From Triglochin maritima (Eukaryota > Streptophyta > Magnoliopsida > Alismatales > Juncaginaceae), in contig OY821791.1 of assembly GCA_963682175.1 (NCBI GenBank), positions 29,324,326 to 29,388,325 on the forward strand: a stretch of 64,000 bases of DNA. The letters run 5' to 3'. Below are positions 47,332 through 59,680 of this stretch, piece by piece. Within the stretch, counting starts at the first letter, position 1; every line of letters begins with the position of its first letter. Below the pieces are notes generated by a model. The model had not been told where the DNA came from. It searched no databases and saw nothing but the letters and a program-made list of their open reading frames with translations. The position numbers and the translations under genes are program-made.

Positions 47332-47450
47332 GGGTGCGATCATACCAGCACTAAAGCACCGGATCCCATCAGAACTCCGTAGTTAAGCGTGCTTGGGCGA
47401 GAGTAGTACTAGGATGGGTGACCTCCTGGGAAGTCCTCGTGTTGCACTCC
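47332..47450 (+). rRNA. 5S rRNA: 5S rRNA copy 96
   Basis: Consensus gene; T8 spacer follows. Confidence 0.97.
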
Positions 47451-47825
47451 TTTTGTCGCGAGAGGCACGAGGACTAAGGGCGCGCGCGTTTTTTTTACTA
47501 CTACGACGACTGCCCTCGTGTTGCCACCATTTTTGCAGCGACACGACACGGTGCAGGGGCCAACAACCCTCGATGAGCTCAAGCGCAACGCGAGTGCGAG
47601 GTGGATTTCGCAAGCATTCACCTACTCTATTAAACCAATATCTATACAATGGTAAATAATAAAAAAATATTGCATTCATCTTAAGCCCAAGTTGCATCTT
47701 CGTGTTGCGATTTCGCGAGAATTCAAACGTGAGCTGGAACTCCCTGATCGGACGACCGTGGCGCGAGAATGGTCGCAAGGTGCGCGACGTGATAGAATGA
47801 CTGCATTCGGAGAGACACTACTAAC

Positions 47826-47944
47826 TGGTGCGATCATACCAGCACTAAAGCACCGGATCCCATCAGAACTCCGTAGTTAAGCGTGCTTGGGCGAGAGTAG
47901 TACTAGGATGGGTGACCTCCTGGGAAGTCCTCGTGTTGCACTCC
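47826..47944 (+). rRNA. 5S rRNA: 5S rRNA copy 97 (G1T)
   Basis: First gene base T (47826). T8 spacer follows. Confidence 0.95.
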
Positions 47945-48319
47945 TTTTGTCGCGAGAGGCACGAGGACTAAGGGCGCGCGCGTTTTTTTTACTACTACGA
48001 CGACTGCCCTCGTGTTGCCACCATTTTTGCAGCGACACGACACGGTGCAGGGGCCAACAACCCTCGATGAGCTCAAGCGCAACGCGAGTGCGAGGTGGAT
48101 TTCGCAAGCATTCACCTACTCTATTAAACCAATATCTATACAATGGTAAATAATAAAAAAATATTGCATTCATCTTAAGCCCAAGTTGCATCTTCGTGTT
48201 GCGATTTCGCGAGAATTCAAACGTGAGCTGGAACTCCCTGATCGGACGACCGTGGCGCGAGAATGGTCGCAAGGTGCGCGACGTGATAGAATGACAGCAT
48301 TCGGAGAGACACTACTAAC

Positions 48320-48438
48320 GGGTGCGATCATACCAGCACTAAAGCACCGGATCCCATCAGAACTCCGTAGTTAAGCGTGCTTGGGCGAGAGTAGTACTAG
48401 GATGGGTGACCTCCTGGGAAGTCCTCGTGTTGCACTCC
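48320..48438 (+). rRNA. 5S rRNA: 5S rRNA copy 98 (-24A)
   Basis: Consensus gene; T to A at -24 (48296). T8 spacer follows. Confidence 0.96.
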
Positions 48439-48813
48439 TTTTGTCGCGAGAGGCACGAGGACTAAGGGCGCGCGCGTTTTTTTTACTACTACGACGACTG
48501 CCCTCGTGTTGCCACCATTTTTGCAGCGACACGACACGGTGCAGGGGCCAACAACCCTCGATGAGCTCAAGCGCAACGCGAGTGCGAGGTGGATTTCGCA
48601 AGCATTCACCTACTCTATTAAACCAATATCTATACAATGGTAAATAATAAAAAAATATTGCATTCATCTTAAGCCCAAGTTGCATCTTCGTGTTGCGATT
48701 TCGCGAGAATTCAAACGTGAGCTGGAACTCCCTGATCGGACGACCGTGGCGCGAGAATGGTCGCAAGGTGCGCGACGTGATAGAATGACTGCATTCGGAG
48801 AGACACTACTAAC

Positions 48814-48932
48814 GGGTGCGATCATACCAGCACTAAAGCACCGGATCCCATCAGAACTCCGTAGTTAAGCGTGCTTGGGCGAGAGTAGTACTAGGATGGG
48901 TGACCTCCTGGGAAGTCCTCGTGTTGCACTCC
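48814..48932 (+). rRNA. 5S rRNA: 5S rRNA copy 99
   Basis: Consensus gene; T8 spacer with a private T-to-A change at 48957. Confidence 0.97.
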
Positions 48933-49307
48933 TTTTGTCGCGAGAGGCACGAGGACAAAGGGCGCGCGCGTTTTTTTTACTACTACGACGACTGCCCTCG
49001 TGTTGCCACCATTTTTGCAGCGACACGACACGGTGCAGGGGCCAACAACCCTCGATGAGCTCAAGCGCAACGCGAGTGCGAGGTGGATTTCGCAAGCATT
49101 CACCTACTCTATTAAACCAATATCTATACAATGGTAAATAATAAAAAAATATTGCATTCATCTTAAGCCCAAGTTGCATCTTCGTGTTGCGATTTCGCGA
49201 GAATTCAAACGTGAGCTGGAACTCCCTGATCGGACGACCGTGGCGCGAGAATGGTCGCAAGGTGCGCGACGTGATAGAATGACTGCATTCGGAGAGACAC
49301 TACTAAC

Positions 49308-49426
49308 TGGTGCGATCATACCAGCACTAAAGCACCGGATCCCATCAGAACTCCGTAGTTAAGCGTGCTTGGGCGAGAGTAGTACTAGGATGGGTGACCT
49401 CCTGGGAAGTCCTCGTGTTGCACTCC
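49308..49426 (+). rRNA. 5S rRNA: 5S rRNA copy 100 (G1T)
   Basis: First gene base T (49308), nine copies after copy 91. T8 spacer follows. Confidence 0.95.
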
Positions 49427-49801
49427 TTTTGTCGCGAGAGGCACGAGGACTAAGGGCGCGCGCGTTTTTTTTACTACTACGACGACTGCCCTCGTGTTGC
49501 CACCATTTTTGCAGCGACACGACACGGTGCAGGGGCCAACAACCCTCGATGAGCTCAAGCGCAACGCGAGTGCGAGGTGGATTTCGCAAGCATTCACCTA
49601 CTCTATTAAACCAATATCTATACAATGGTAAATAATAAAAAAATATTGCATTCATCTTAAGCCCAAGTTGCATCTTCGTGTTGCGATTTCGCGAGAATTC
49701 AAACGTGAGCTGGAACTCCCTGATCGGACGACCGTGGCGCGAGAATGGTCGCAAGGTGCGCGACGTGATAGAATGACTGCATTCGGAGAGACACTACTAA
49801 C

Positions 49802-49920
49802 GGGTGCGATCATACCAGCACTAAAGCACCGGATCCCATCAGAACTCCGTAGTTAAGCGTGCTTGGGCGAGAGTAGTACTAGGATGGGTGACCTCCTGGG
49901 AAGTCCTCGTGTTGCACTCC
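49802..49920 (+). rRNA. 5S rRNA: 5S rRNA copy 101
   Basis: Consensus gene; T8 spacer follows. Confidence 0.97.
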
Positions 49921-50295
49921 TTTTGTCGCGAGAGGCACGAGGACTAAGGGCGCGCGCGTTTTTTTTACTACTACGACGACTGCCCTCGTGTTGCCACCAT
50001 TTTTGCAGCGACACGACACGGTGCAGGGGCCAACAACCCTCGATGAGCTCAAGCGCAACGCGAGTGCGAGGTGGATTTCGCAAGCATTCACCTACTCTAT
50101 TAAACCAATATCTATACAATGGTAAATAATAAAAAAATATTGCATTCATCTTAAGCCCAAGTTGCATCTTCGTGTTGCGATTTCGCGAGAATTCAAACGT
50201 GAGCTGGAACTCCCTGATCGGACGACCGTGGCGCGAGAATGGTCGCAAGGTGCGCGACGTGATAGAATGACTGCATTCGGAGAGACACTACTAAC

Positions 50296-50414
50296 GGGTG
50301 CGATCATACCAGCACTAAAGCACCGGATCCCATCAGAACTCCGTAGTTAAGCGTGCTTGGGCGAGAGTAGTACTAGGATGGGTGACCTCCTGGGAAGTCC
50401 TCGTGTTGCACTCC
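50296..50414 (+). rRNA. 5S rRNA: 5S rRNA copy 102
   Basis: Consensus gene; T8 spacer follows. Confidence 0.97.
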
Positions 50415-50789
50415 TTTTGTCGCGAGAGGCACGAGGACTAAGGGCGCGCGCGTTTTTTTTACTACTACGACGACTGCCCTCGTGTTGCCACCATTTTTGC
50501 AGCGACACGACACGGTGCAGGGGCCAACAACCCTCGATGAGCTCAAGCGCAACGCGAGTGCGAGGTGGATTTCGCAAGCATTCACCTACTCTATTAAACC
50601 AATATCTATACAATGGTAAATAATAAAAAAATATTGCATTCATCTTAAGCCCAAGTTGCATCTTCGTGTTGCGATTTCGCGAGAATTCAAACGTGAGCTG
50701 GAACTCCCTGATCGGACGACCGTGGCGCGAGAATGGTCGCAAGGTGCGCGACGTGATAGAATGACTGCATTCGGAGAGACACTACTAAC

Positions 50790-50908
50790 GGGTGCGATCA
50801 TACCAGCACTAAAGCACCGGATCCCATCAGAACTCCGTAGTTAAGCGTGCTTGGGCGAGAGTAGTACTAGGATGGGTGACCTCCTGGGAAGTCCTCGTGT
50901 TGCACTCC
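50790..50908 (+). rRNA. 5S rRNA: 5S rRNA copy 103
   Basis: Consensus gene; T8 spacer follows. Confidence 0.97.
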
Positions 50909-51283
50909 TTTTGTCGCGAGAGGCACGAGGACTAAGGGCGCGCGCGTTTTTTTTACTACTACGACGACTGCCCTCGTGTTGCCACCATTTTTGCAGCGAC
51001 ACGACACGGTGCAGGGGCCAACAACCCTCGATGAGCTCAAGCGCAACGCGAGTGCGAGGTGGATTTCGCAAGCATTCACCTACTCTATTAAACCAATATC
51101 TATACAATGGTAAATAATAAAAAAATATTGCATTCATCTTAAGCCCAAGTTGCATCTTCGTGTTGCGATTTCGCGAGAATTCAAACGTGAGCTGGAACTC
51201 CCTGATCGGACGACCGTGGCGCGAGAATGGTCGCAAGGTGCGCGACGTGATAGAATGACTGCATTCGGAGAGACACTACTAAC

Positions 51284-51402
51284 GGGTGCGATCATACCAG
51301 CACTAAAGCACCGGATCCCATCAGAACTCCGTAGTTAAGCGTGCTTGGGCGAGAGTAGTACTAGGATGGGTGACCTCCTGGGAAGTCCTCGTGTTGCACT
51401 CC
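51284..51402 (+). rRNA. 5S rRNA: 5S rRNA copy 104
   Basis: Consensus gene; T8 spacer follows. Confidence 0.97.
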
Positions 51403-51777
51403 TTTTGTCGCGAGAGGCACGAGGACTAAGGGCGCGCGCGTTTTTTTTACTACTACGACGACTGCCCTCGTGTTGCCACCATTTTTGCAGCGACACGACA
51501 CGGTGCAGGGGCCAACAACCCTCGATGAGCTCAAGCGCAACGCGAGTGCGAGGTGGATTTCGCAAGCATTCACCTACTCTATTAAACCAATATCTATACA
51601 ATGGTAAATAATAAAAAAATATTGCATTCATCTTAAGCCCAAGTTGCATCTTCGTGTTGCGATTTCGCGAGAATTCAAACGTGAGCTGGAACTCCCTGAT
51701 CGGACGACCGTGGCGCGAGAATGGTCGCAAGGTGCGCGACGTGATAGAATGACTGCATTCGGAGAGACACTACTAAC

Positions 51778-51896
51778 GGGTGCGATCATACCAGCACTAA
51801 AGCACCGGATCCCATCAGAACTCCGTAGTTAAGCGTGCTTGGGCGAGAGTAGTACTAGGATGGGTGACCTCCTGGGAAGTCCTCGTGTTGCACTCC
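51778..51896 (+). rRNA. 5S rRNA: 5S rRNA copy 105
   Basis: Consensus gene; T8 spacer follows. Confidence 0.97.
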
Positions 51897-52271
51897 TTTT
51901 GTCGCGAGAGGCACGAGGACTAAGGGCGCGCGCGTTTTTTTTACTACTACGACGACTGCCCTCGTGTTGCCACCATTTTTGCAGCGACACGACACGGTGC
52001 AGGGGCCAACAACCCTCGATGAGCTCAAGCGCAACGCGAGTGCGAGGTGGATTTCGCAAGCATTCACCTACTCTATTAAACCAATATCTATACAATGGTA
52101 AATAATAAAAAAATATTGCATTCATCTTAAGCCCAAGTTGCATCTTCGTGTTGCGATTTCGCGAGAATTCAAACGTGAGCTGGAACTCCCTGATCGGACG
52201 ACCGTGGCGCGAGAATGGTCGCAAGGTGCGCGACGTGATAGAATGACTGCATTCGGAGAGACACTACTAAC

Positions 52272-52390
52272 GGGTGCGATCATACCAGCACTAAAGCACC
52301 GGATCCCATCAGAACTCCGTAGTCAAGCGTGCTTGGGCGAGAGTAGTACTAGGATGGGTGACCTCCTGGGAAGTCCTCGTGTTGCACTCC
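52272..52390 (+). rRNA. 5S rRNA: 5S rRNA copy 106 (T53C)
   Basis: C for T at position 53 (52324), in box A. An isolated early member of the type that dominates from copy 120 on. T8 spacer follows. Confidence 0.95.
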
Positions 52391-52765
52391 TTTTGTCGCG
52401 AGAGGCACGAGGACTAAGGGCGCGCGCGTTTTTTTTACTACTACGACGACTGCCCTCGTGTTGCCACCATTTTTGCAGCGACACGACACGGTGCAGGGGC
52501 CAACAACCCTCGATGAGCTCAAGCGCAACGCGAGTGCGAGGTGGATTTCGCAAGCATTCACCTACTCTATTAAACCAATATCTATACAATGGTAAATAAT
52601 AAAAAAATATTGCATTCATCTTAAGCCCAAGTTGCATCTTCGTGTTGCGATTTCGCGAGAATTCAAACGTGAGCTGGAACTCCCTGATCGGACGACCGTG
52701 GCGCGAGAATGGTCGCAAGGTGCGCGACGTGATAGAATGACAGCATTCGGAGAGACACTACTAAC

Positions 52766-52884
52766 GGGTGCGATCATACCAGCACTAAAGCACCGGATCC
52801 CATCAGAACTCCGTAGTTAAGCGTGCTTGGGCGAGAGTAGTACTAGGATGGGTGACCTCCTGGGAAGTCCTCGTGTTGCACTCC
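52766..52884 (+). rRNA. 5S rRNA: 5S rRNA copy 107 (-24A)
   Basis: Consensus gene; T to A at -24 (52742). T8 spacer follows. Confidence 0.96.
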
Positions 52885-53259
52885 TTTTGTCGCGAGAGGC
52901 ACGAGGACTAAGGGCGCGCGCGTTTTTTTTACTACTACGACGACTGCCCTCGTGTTGCCACCATTTTTGCAGCGACACGACACGGTGCAGGGGCCAACAA
53001 CCCTCGATGAGCTCAAGCGCAACGCGAGTGCGAGGTGGATTTCGCAAGCATTCACCTACTCTATTAAACCAATATCTATACAATGGTAAATAATAAAAAA
53101 ATATTGCATTCATCTTAAGCCCAAGTTGCATCTTCGTGTTGCGATTTCGCGAGAATTCAAACGTGAGCTGGAACTCCCTGATCGGACGACCGTGGCGCGA
53201 GAATGGTCGCAAGGTGCGCGACGTGATAGAATGACTGCATTCGGAGAGACACTACTAAC

Positions 53260-53378
53260 GGGTGCGATCATACCAGCACTAAAGCACCGGATCCCATCAG
53301 AACTCCGTAGTTAAGCGTGCTTGGGCGAGAGTAGTACTAGGATGGGTGACCTCCTGGGAAGTCCTCGTGTTGCACTCC
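53260..53378 (+). rRNA. 5S rRNA: 5S rRNA copy 108
   Basis: Consensus gene; T8 spacer follows. Confidence 0.97.
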
Positions 53379-53753
53379 TTTTGTCGCGAGAGGCACGAGG
53401 ACTAAGGGCGCGCGCGTTTTTTTTACTACTACGACGACTGCCCTCGTGTTGCCACCATTTTTGCAGCGACACGACACGGTGCAGGGGCCAACAACCCTCG
53501 ATGAGCTCAAGCGCAACGCGAGTGCGAGGTGGATTTCGCAAGCATTCACCTACTCTATTAAACCAATATCTATACAATGGTAAATAATAAAAAAATATTG
53601 CATTCATCTTAAGCCCAAGTTGCATCTTCGTGTTGCGATTTCGCGAGAATTCAAACGTGAGCTGGAACTCCCTGATCGGACGACTGTGGCGCGAGAATGG
53701 TCGCAAGGTGCGCGACGTGATAGAATGACTGCATTCGGAGAGACACTACTAAC

Positions 53754-53872
53754 GGGTGCGATCATACCAGCACTAAAGCACCGGATCCCATCAGAACTCC
53801 GTAGTTAAGCGTGCTTGGGCGAGAGTAGTACTAGGATGGGTGACCTCCTGGGAAGTCCTCGTGTTGCACTCC
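53754..53872 (+). rRNA. 5S rRNA: 5S rRNA copy 109
   Basis: Consensus gene; private upstream C-to-T change at 53685. T8 spacer follows. Confidence 0.97.
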
Positions 53873-54247
53873 TTTTGTCGCGAGAGGCACGAGGACTAAG
53901 GGCGCGCGCGTTTTTTTTACTACTACGACGACTGCCCTCGTGTTGCCACCATTTTTGCAGCGACACGACACGGTGCAGGGGCCAACAACCCTCGATGAGC
54001 TCAAGCGCAACGCGAGTGCGAGGTGGATTTCGCAAGCATTCACCTACTCTATTAAACCAATATCTATACAATGGTAAATAATAAAAAAATATTGCATTCA
54101 TCTTAAGCCCAAGTTGCATCTTCGTGTTGCGATTTCGCGAGAATTCAAACGTGAGCTGGAACTCCCTGATCGGACGACCGTGGCGCGAGAATGGTCGCAA
54201 GGTGCGCGACGTGATAGAATGACTGCATTCGGAGAGACACTACTAAC

Positions 54248-54366
54248 GGGTGCGATCATACCAGCACTAAAGCACCGGATCCCATCAGAACTCCGTAGTT
54301 AAGCGTGCTTGGGCGAGAGTAGTACTAGGATGGGTGACCTCCTGGGAAGTCCTCGTGTTGCACTCC
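54248..54366 (+). rRNA. 5S rRNA: 5S rRNA copy 110
   Basis: Consensus gene; T8 spacer follows. Confidence 0.97.
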
Positions 54367-54741
54367 TTTTGTCGCGAGAGGCACGAGGACTAAGGGCGCG
54401 CGCGTTTTTTTTACTACTACGACGACTGCCCTCGTGTTGCCACCATTTTTGCAGCGACACGACACGGTGCAGGGGCCAACAACCCTCGATGAGCTCAAGC
54501 GCAACGCGAGTGCGAGGTGGATTTCGCAAGCATTCACCTACTCTATTAAACCAATATCTATACAATGGTAAATAATAAAAAAATATTGCATTCATCTTAA
54601 GCCCAAGTTGCATCTTCGTGTTGCGATTTCGCGAGAATTCAAACGTGAGCTGGAACTCCCTGATCGGACGACCGTGGCGCGAGAATGGTCGCAAGGTGCG
54701 CGACGTGATAGAATGACTGCATTCGGAGAGACACTACTAAC

Positions 54742-54860
54742 GGGTGCGATCATACCAGCACTAAAGCACCGGATCCCATCAGAACTCCGTAGTTAAGCGT
54801 GCTTGGGCGAGAGTAGTACTAGGATGGGTGACCTCCTGGGAAGTCCTCGTGTTGCACTCC
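54742..54860 (+). rRNA. 5S rRNA: 5S rRNA copy 111
   Basis: Consensus gene; T8 spacer with a private G-to-C change at 54966. Confidence 0.97.
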
Positions 54861-55235
54861 TTTTGTCGCGAGAGGCACGAGGACTAAGGGCGCGCGCGTT
54901 TTTTTTACTACTACGACGACTGCCCTCGTGTTGCCACCATTTTTGCAGCGACACGACACGGTGCACGGGCCAACAACCCTCGATGAGCTCAAGCGCAACG
55001 CGAGTGCGAGGTGGATTTCGCAAGCATTCACCTACTCTATTAAACCAATATCTATACAATGGTAAATAATAAAAAAATATTGCATTCATCTTAAGCCCAA
55101 GTTGCATCTTCGTGTTGCGATTTCGCGAGAATTCAAACGTGAGCTGGAACTCCCTGATCGGACGACCGTGGCGCGAGAATGGTCGCAAGGTGCGCGACGT
55201 GATAGAATGACTGCATTCGGAGAGACACTACTAAC

Positions 55236-55354
55236 GGGTGCGATCATACCAGCACTAAAGCACCGGATCCCATCAGAACTCCGTAGTTAAGCGTGCTTGG
55301 GCGAGAGTAGTACTAGGATGGGTGACCTCCTGGGAAGTCCTCGTGTTGCACTCC
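55236..55354 (+). rRNA. 5S rRNA: 5S rRNA copy 112
   Basis: Consensus gene; T8 spacer follows. Confidence 0.97.
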
Positions 55355-55729
55355 TTTTGTCGCGAGAGGCACGAGGACTAAGGGCGCGCGCGTTTTTTTT
55401 ACTACTACGACGACTGCCCTCGTGTTGCCACCATTTTTGCAGCGACACGACACGGTGCAGGGGCCAACAACCCTCGATGAGCTCAAGCGCAACGCGAGTG
55501 CGAGGTGGATTTCGCAAGCATTCACCTACTCTATTAAACCAATATCTATACAATGGTAAATAATAAAAAAATATTGCATTCATCTTAAGCCCAAGTTGCA
55601 TCTTCGTGTTGCGATTTCGCGAGAATTCAAACGTGAGCTGGAACTCCCTGATCGGACGACCGTGGCGCGAGAATGGTCGCAAGGTGCGCGACGTGATAGA
55701 ATGACAGCATTCGAAGAGACACTACTAAC

Positions 55730-55848
55730 GGGTGCGATCATACCAGCACTAAAGCACCGGATCCCATCAGAACTCCGTAGTTAAGCGTGCTTGGGCGAGA
55801 GTAGTACTAGGATGGGTGACCTCCTGGGAAGTCCTCGTGTTGCACTCC
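55730..55848 (+). rRNA. 5S rRNA: 5S rRNA copy 113 (-24A, -16A)
   Basis: Consensus gene with two upstream changes: T to A at -24 (55706) and G to A at -16 (55714). T8 spacer follows. Confidence 0.96.
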
Positions 55849-56223
55849 TTTTGTCGCGAGAGGCACGAGGACTAAGGGCGCGCGCGTTTTTTTTACTACT
55901 ACGACGACTGCCCTCGTGTTGCCACCATTTTTGCAGCGACACGACACGGTGCAGGGGCCAACAACCCTCGATGAGCTCAAGCGCAACGCGAGTGCGAGGT
56001 GGATTTCGCAAGCATTCACCTACTCTATTAAACCAATATCTATACAATGGTAAATAATAAAAAAATATTGCATTCATCTTAAGCCCAAGTTGCATCTTCG
56101 TGTTGCGATTTCGCGAGAATTCAAACGTGAGCTGGAACTCCCTGATCGGACGACCGTGGCGCGAGAATGGTCGCAAGGTGCGCGACGTGATAGAATGACT
56201 GCATTCGGAGAGACACTACTAAC

Positions 56224-56342
56224 GGGTGCGATCATACCAGCACTAAAGCACCGGATCCCATCAGAACTCCGTAGTTAAGCGTGCTTGGGCGAGAGTAGTA
56301 CTAGGATGGGTGACCTCCTGGGAAGTCCTCGTGTTGCACTCC
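56224..56342 (+). rRNA. 5S rRNA: 5S rRNA copy 114
   Basis: Consensus gene; T8 spacer follows. Confidence 0.97.
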
Positions 56343-56717
56343 TTTTGTCGCGAGAGGCACGAGGACTAAGGGCGCGCGCGTTTTTTTTACTACTACGACG
56401 ACTGCCCTCGTGTTGCCACCATTTTTGCAGCGACACGACACGGTGCAGGGGCCAACAACCCTCGATGAGCTCAAGCGCAACGCGAGTGCGAGGTGGATTT
56501 CGCAAGCATTCACCTACTCTATTAAACCAATATCTATACAATGGTAAATAATAAAAAAATATTGCATTCATCTTAAGCCCAAGTTGCATCTTCGTGTTGC
56601 GATTTCGCGAGAATTCAAACGTGAGCTGGAACTCCCTGATCGGACGACCGTGGCGCGAGAATGGTCGCAAGGTGCGCGACGTGATAGAATGACTGCATTC
56701 GGAGAGACACTACTAAC

Positions 56718-56836
56718 GGGTGCGATCATACCAGCACTAAAGCACCGGATCCCATCAGAACTCCGTAGTTAAGCGTGCTTGGGCGAGAGTAGTACTAGGA
56801 TGGGTGACCTCCTGGGAAGTCCTCGTGTTGCACTCC
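56718..56836 (+). rRNA. 5S rRNA: 5S rRNA copy 115
   Basis: Consensus gene; T8 spacer follows. Confidence 0.97.
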
Positions 56837-57211
56837 TTTTGTCGCGAGAGGCACGAGGACTAAGGGCGCGCGCGTTTTTTTTACTACTACGACGACTGCC
56901 CTCGTGTTGCCACCATTTTTGCAGCGACACGACACGGTGCAGGGGCCAACAACCCTCGATGAGCTCAAGCGCAACGCGAGTGCGAGGTGGATTTCGCAAG
57001 CATTCACCTACTCTATTAAACCAATATCTATACAATGGTAAATAATAAAAAAATATTGCATTCATCTTAAGCCCAAGTTGCATCTTCGTGTTGCGATTTC
57101 GCGAGAATTCAAACGTGAGCTGGAACTCCCTGATCGGACGACCGTGGCGCGAGAATGGTCGCAAGGTGCGCGACGTGATAGAATGACTGCATTCGGAGAG
57201 ACACTACTAAC

Positions 57212-57329
57212 GGGTGCGATCATACCAGCACTAAAGCACCGGATCCCATCAGAACTCCGTAGTTAAGCGTGCTTGGGCGAGAGTAGTACTAGGATGGGTG
57301 ACCTCCTGGAAGTCCTCGTGTTGCACTCC
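57212..57329 (+). pseudogene. 5S rRNA: 5S rRNA copy 116, 1-nt deletion (possible pseudogene)
   Basis: 118 nt: one G is missing from the GGG at positions 97-99 (CTCCTGGAAG, about 57309), at the edge of box C. The deletion shortens the arm that follows box C and may weaken both TFIIIA binding and folding. It lies in a homopolymer, so a consensus error is possible. T8 spacer follows. Confidence 0.75.
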
Positions 57330-57704
57330 TTTTGTCGCGAGAGGCACGAGGACTAAGGGCGCGCGCGTTTTTTTTACTACTACGACGACTGCCCTCGTGT
57401 TGCCACCATTTTTGCAGCGACACGACACGGTGCAGGGGCCAACAACCCTCGATGAGCTCAAGCGCAACGCGAGTGCGAGGTGGATTTCGCAAGCATTCAC
57501 CTACTCTATTAAACCAATATCTATACAATGGTAAATAATAAAAAAATATTGCATTCATCTTAAGCCCAAGTTGCATCTTCGTGTTGCGATTTCGCGAGAA
57601 TTCAAACGTGAGCTGGAACTCCCTGATCGGACGACCGTGGCGCGAGAATGGTCGCAAGGTGCGCGACGTGATAGAATGACTGCATTCGGAGAGACACTAC
57701 TAAC

Positions 57705-57823
57705 GGGTGCGATCATACCAGCACTAAAGCACCGGATCCCATCAGAACTCCGTAGTTAAGCATGCTTGGGCGAGAGTAGTACTAGGATGGGTGACCTCCT
57801 GGGAAGTCCTCGTGTTGCACTCC
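57705..57823 (+). rRNA. 5S rRNA: 5S rRNA copy 117 (G58A)
   Basis: A for G at position 58 (57762) in the core of box A (AAGCATGC). Private to this copy; likely to lower promoter strength. T8 spacer follows. Confidence 0.94.
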
Positions 57824-58198
57824 TTTTGTCGCGAGAGGCACGAGGACTAAGGGCGCGCGCGTTTTTTTTACTACTACGACGACTGCCCTCGTGTTGCCAC
57901 CATTTTTGCAGCGACACGACACGGTGCAGGGGCCAACAACCCTCGATGAGCTCAAGCGCAACGCGAGTGCGAGGTGGATTTCGCAAGCATTCACCTACTC
58001 TATTAAACCAATATCTATACAATGGTAAATAATAAAAAAATATTGCATTCATCTTAAGCCCAAGTTGCATCTTCGTGTTGCGATTTCGCGAGAATTCAAA
58101 CGTGAGCTGGAACTCCCTGATCGGACGACCGTGGCGCGAGAATGGTCGCAAGGTGCGCGACGTGATAGAATGACTGCATTCGGAGAGACACTACTAAC

Positions 58199-58317
58199 GG
58201 GTGCGATCATACCAGCACTAAAGCACCGGATCCCATCAGAACTCCGTAGTTAAGCGTGCTTGGGCGAGAGTAGTACTAGGATGGGTGACCTCCTGGGAAG
58301 TCCTCGTGTTGCACTCC
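58199..58317 (+). rRNA. 5S rRNA: 5S rRNA copy 118
   Basis: Consensus gene; T8 spacer follows. Confidence 0.97.
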
Positions 58318-58692
58318 TTTTGTCGCGAGAGGCACGAGGACTAAGGGCGCGCGCGTTTTTTTTACTACTACGACGACTGCCCTCGTGTTGCCACCATTTT
58401 TGCAGCGACACGACACGGTGCAGGGGCCAACAACCCTCGATGAGCTCAAGCGCAACGCGAGTGCGAGGTGGATTTCGCAAGCATTCACCTACTCTATTAA
58501 ACCAATATCTATACAATGGTAAATAATAAAAAAATATTGCATTCATCTTAAGCCCAAGTTGCATCTTCGTGTTGCGATTTCGCGAGAATTCAAACGTGAG
58601 CTGGAACTCCCTGATCGGACGACCGTGGCGCGAGAATGGTCGCAAGGTGCGCGACGTGATAGAATGACTGCATTCGGAGAGACACTACTAAC

Positions 58693-58811
58693 GGGTGCGA
58701 TCATACCAGCACTAAAGCACCGGATCCCATCAGAACTCCGTAGTTAAGCGTGCTTGGGCGAGAGTAGTACTAGGATGGGTGACCTCCTGGGAAGTCCTCG
58801 TGTTGCACTCC
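58693..58811 (+). rRNA. 5S rRNA: 5S rRNA copy 119
   Basis: Consensus gene; T8 spacer follows. Confidence 0.97.
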
Positions 58812-59186
58812 TTTTGTCGCGAGAGGCACGAGGACTAAGGGCGCGCGCGTTTTTTTTACTACTACGACGACTGCCCTCGTGTTGCCACCATTTTTGCAGC
58901 GACACGACACGGTGCAGGGGCCAACAACCCTCGATGAGCTCAAGCGCAACGCGAGTGCGAGGTGGATTTCGCAAGCATTCACCTACTCTATTAAACCAAT
59001 ATCTATACAATGGTAAATAATAAAAAAATATTGCATTCATCTTAAGCCCAAGTTGCATCTTCGTGTTGCGATTTCGCGAGAATTCAAACGTGAGCTGGAA
59101 CTCCCTGATCGGACGACCGTGGCGCGAGAATGGTCGCAAGGTGCGCGACGTGATAGAATGACTGCATTCGGAGAGACACTACTAAC

Positions 59187-59305
59187 GGGTGCGATCATAC
59201 CAGCACTAAAGCACCGGATCCCATCAGAACTCCGTAGTCAAGCGTGCTTGGGCGAGAGTAGTACTAGGATGGGTGACCTCCTGGGAAGTCCTCGTGTTGC
59301 ACTCC
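59187..59305 (+). rRNA. 5S rRNA: 5S rRNA copy 120 (T53C)
   Basis: Box A change T53C at 59239. The spacer GC tract is broken by G to A at 59339; T8. Confidence 0.95.
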
Positions 59306-59680
59306 TTTTGTCGCGAGAGGCACGAGGACTAAGGGCGCACGCGTTTTTTTTACTACTACGACGACTGCCCTCGTGTTGCCACCATTTTTGCAGCGACACG
59401 ACACGGTGCAGGGGCCAACAACCCTCGATGAGCTCAAGCGCAACGCGAGTGCGAGGTGGATTTCGCAAGCATTCACCTACTCTATTAAACCAATATCTAT
59501 ACAATGGTAAATAATAAAAAAATATTGCATTCATCTTAAGCCCAAGTTGCATCTTCGTGTTGCGATTTCGCGAGAATTCAAACGTGAGCTGGAACTCCCT
59601 GATCGGACGACCGTGGCGCGAGAATGGTCGCAAGGTGCGCGACGTGATAGAATGACTGCATTCGGAGAGACACTACTAAC

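Larger units (their letters stand above)
43740..52631 (+). repeat. 9-unit higher-order spacing (copies 89-106)
   Basis: The T-to-A change at -24 occurs at copies 89, 98 and 107, exactly 4446 bp apart each time. G1T occurs at copies 91 and 100, also 4446 bp apart. Extra members at copies 97 (G1T) and 113 (-24A) fit a 6-unit step from 91 and 107. Only two markers support this, so block edges are uncertain. Confidence 0.65.
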
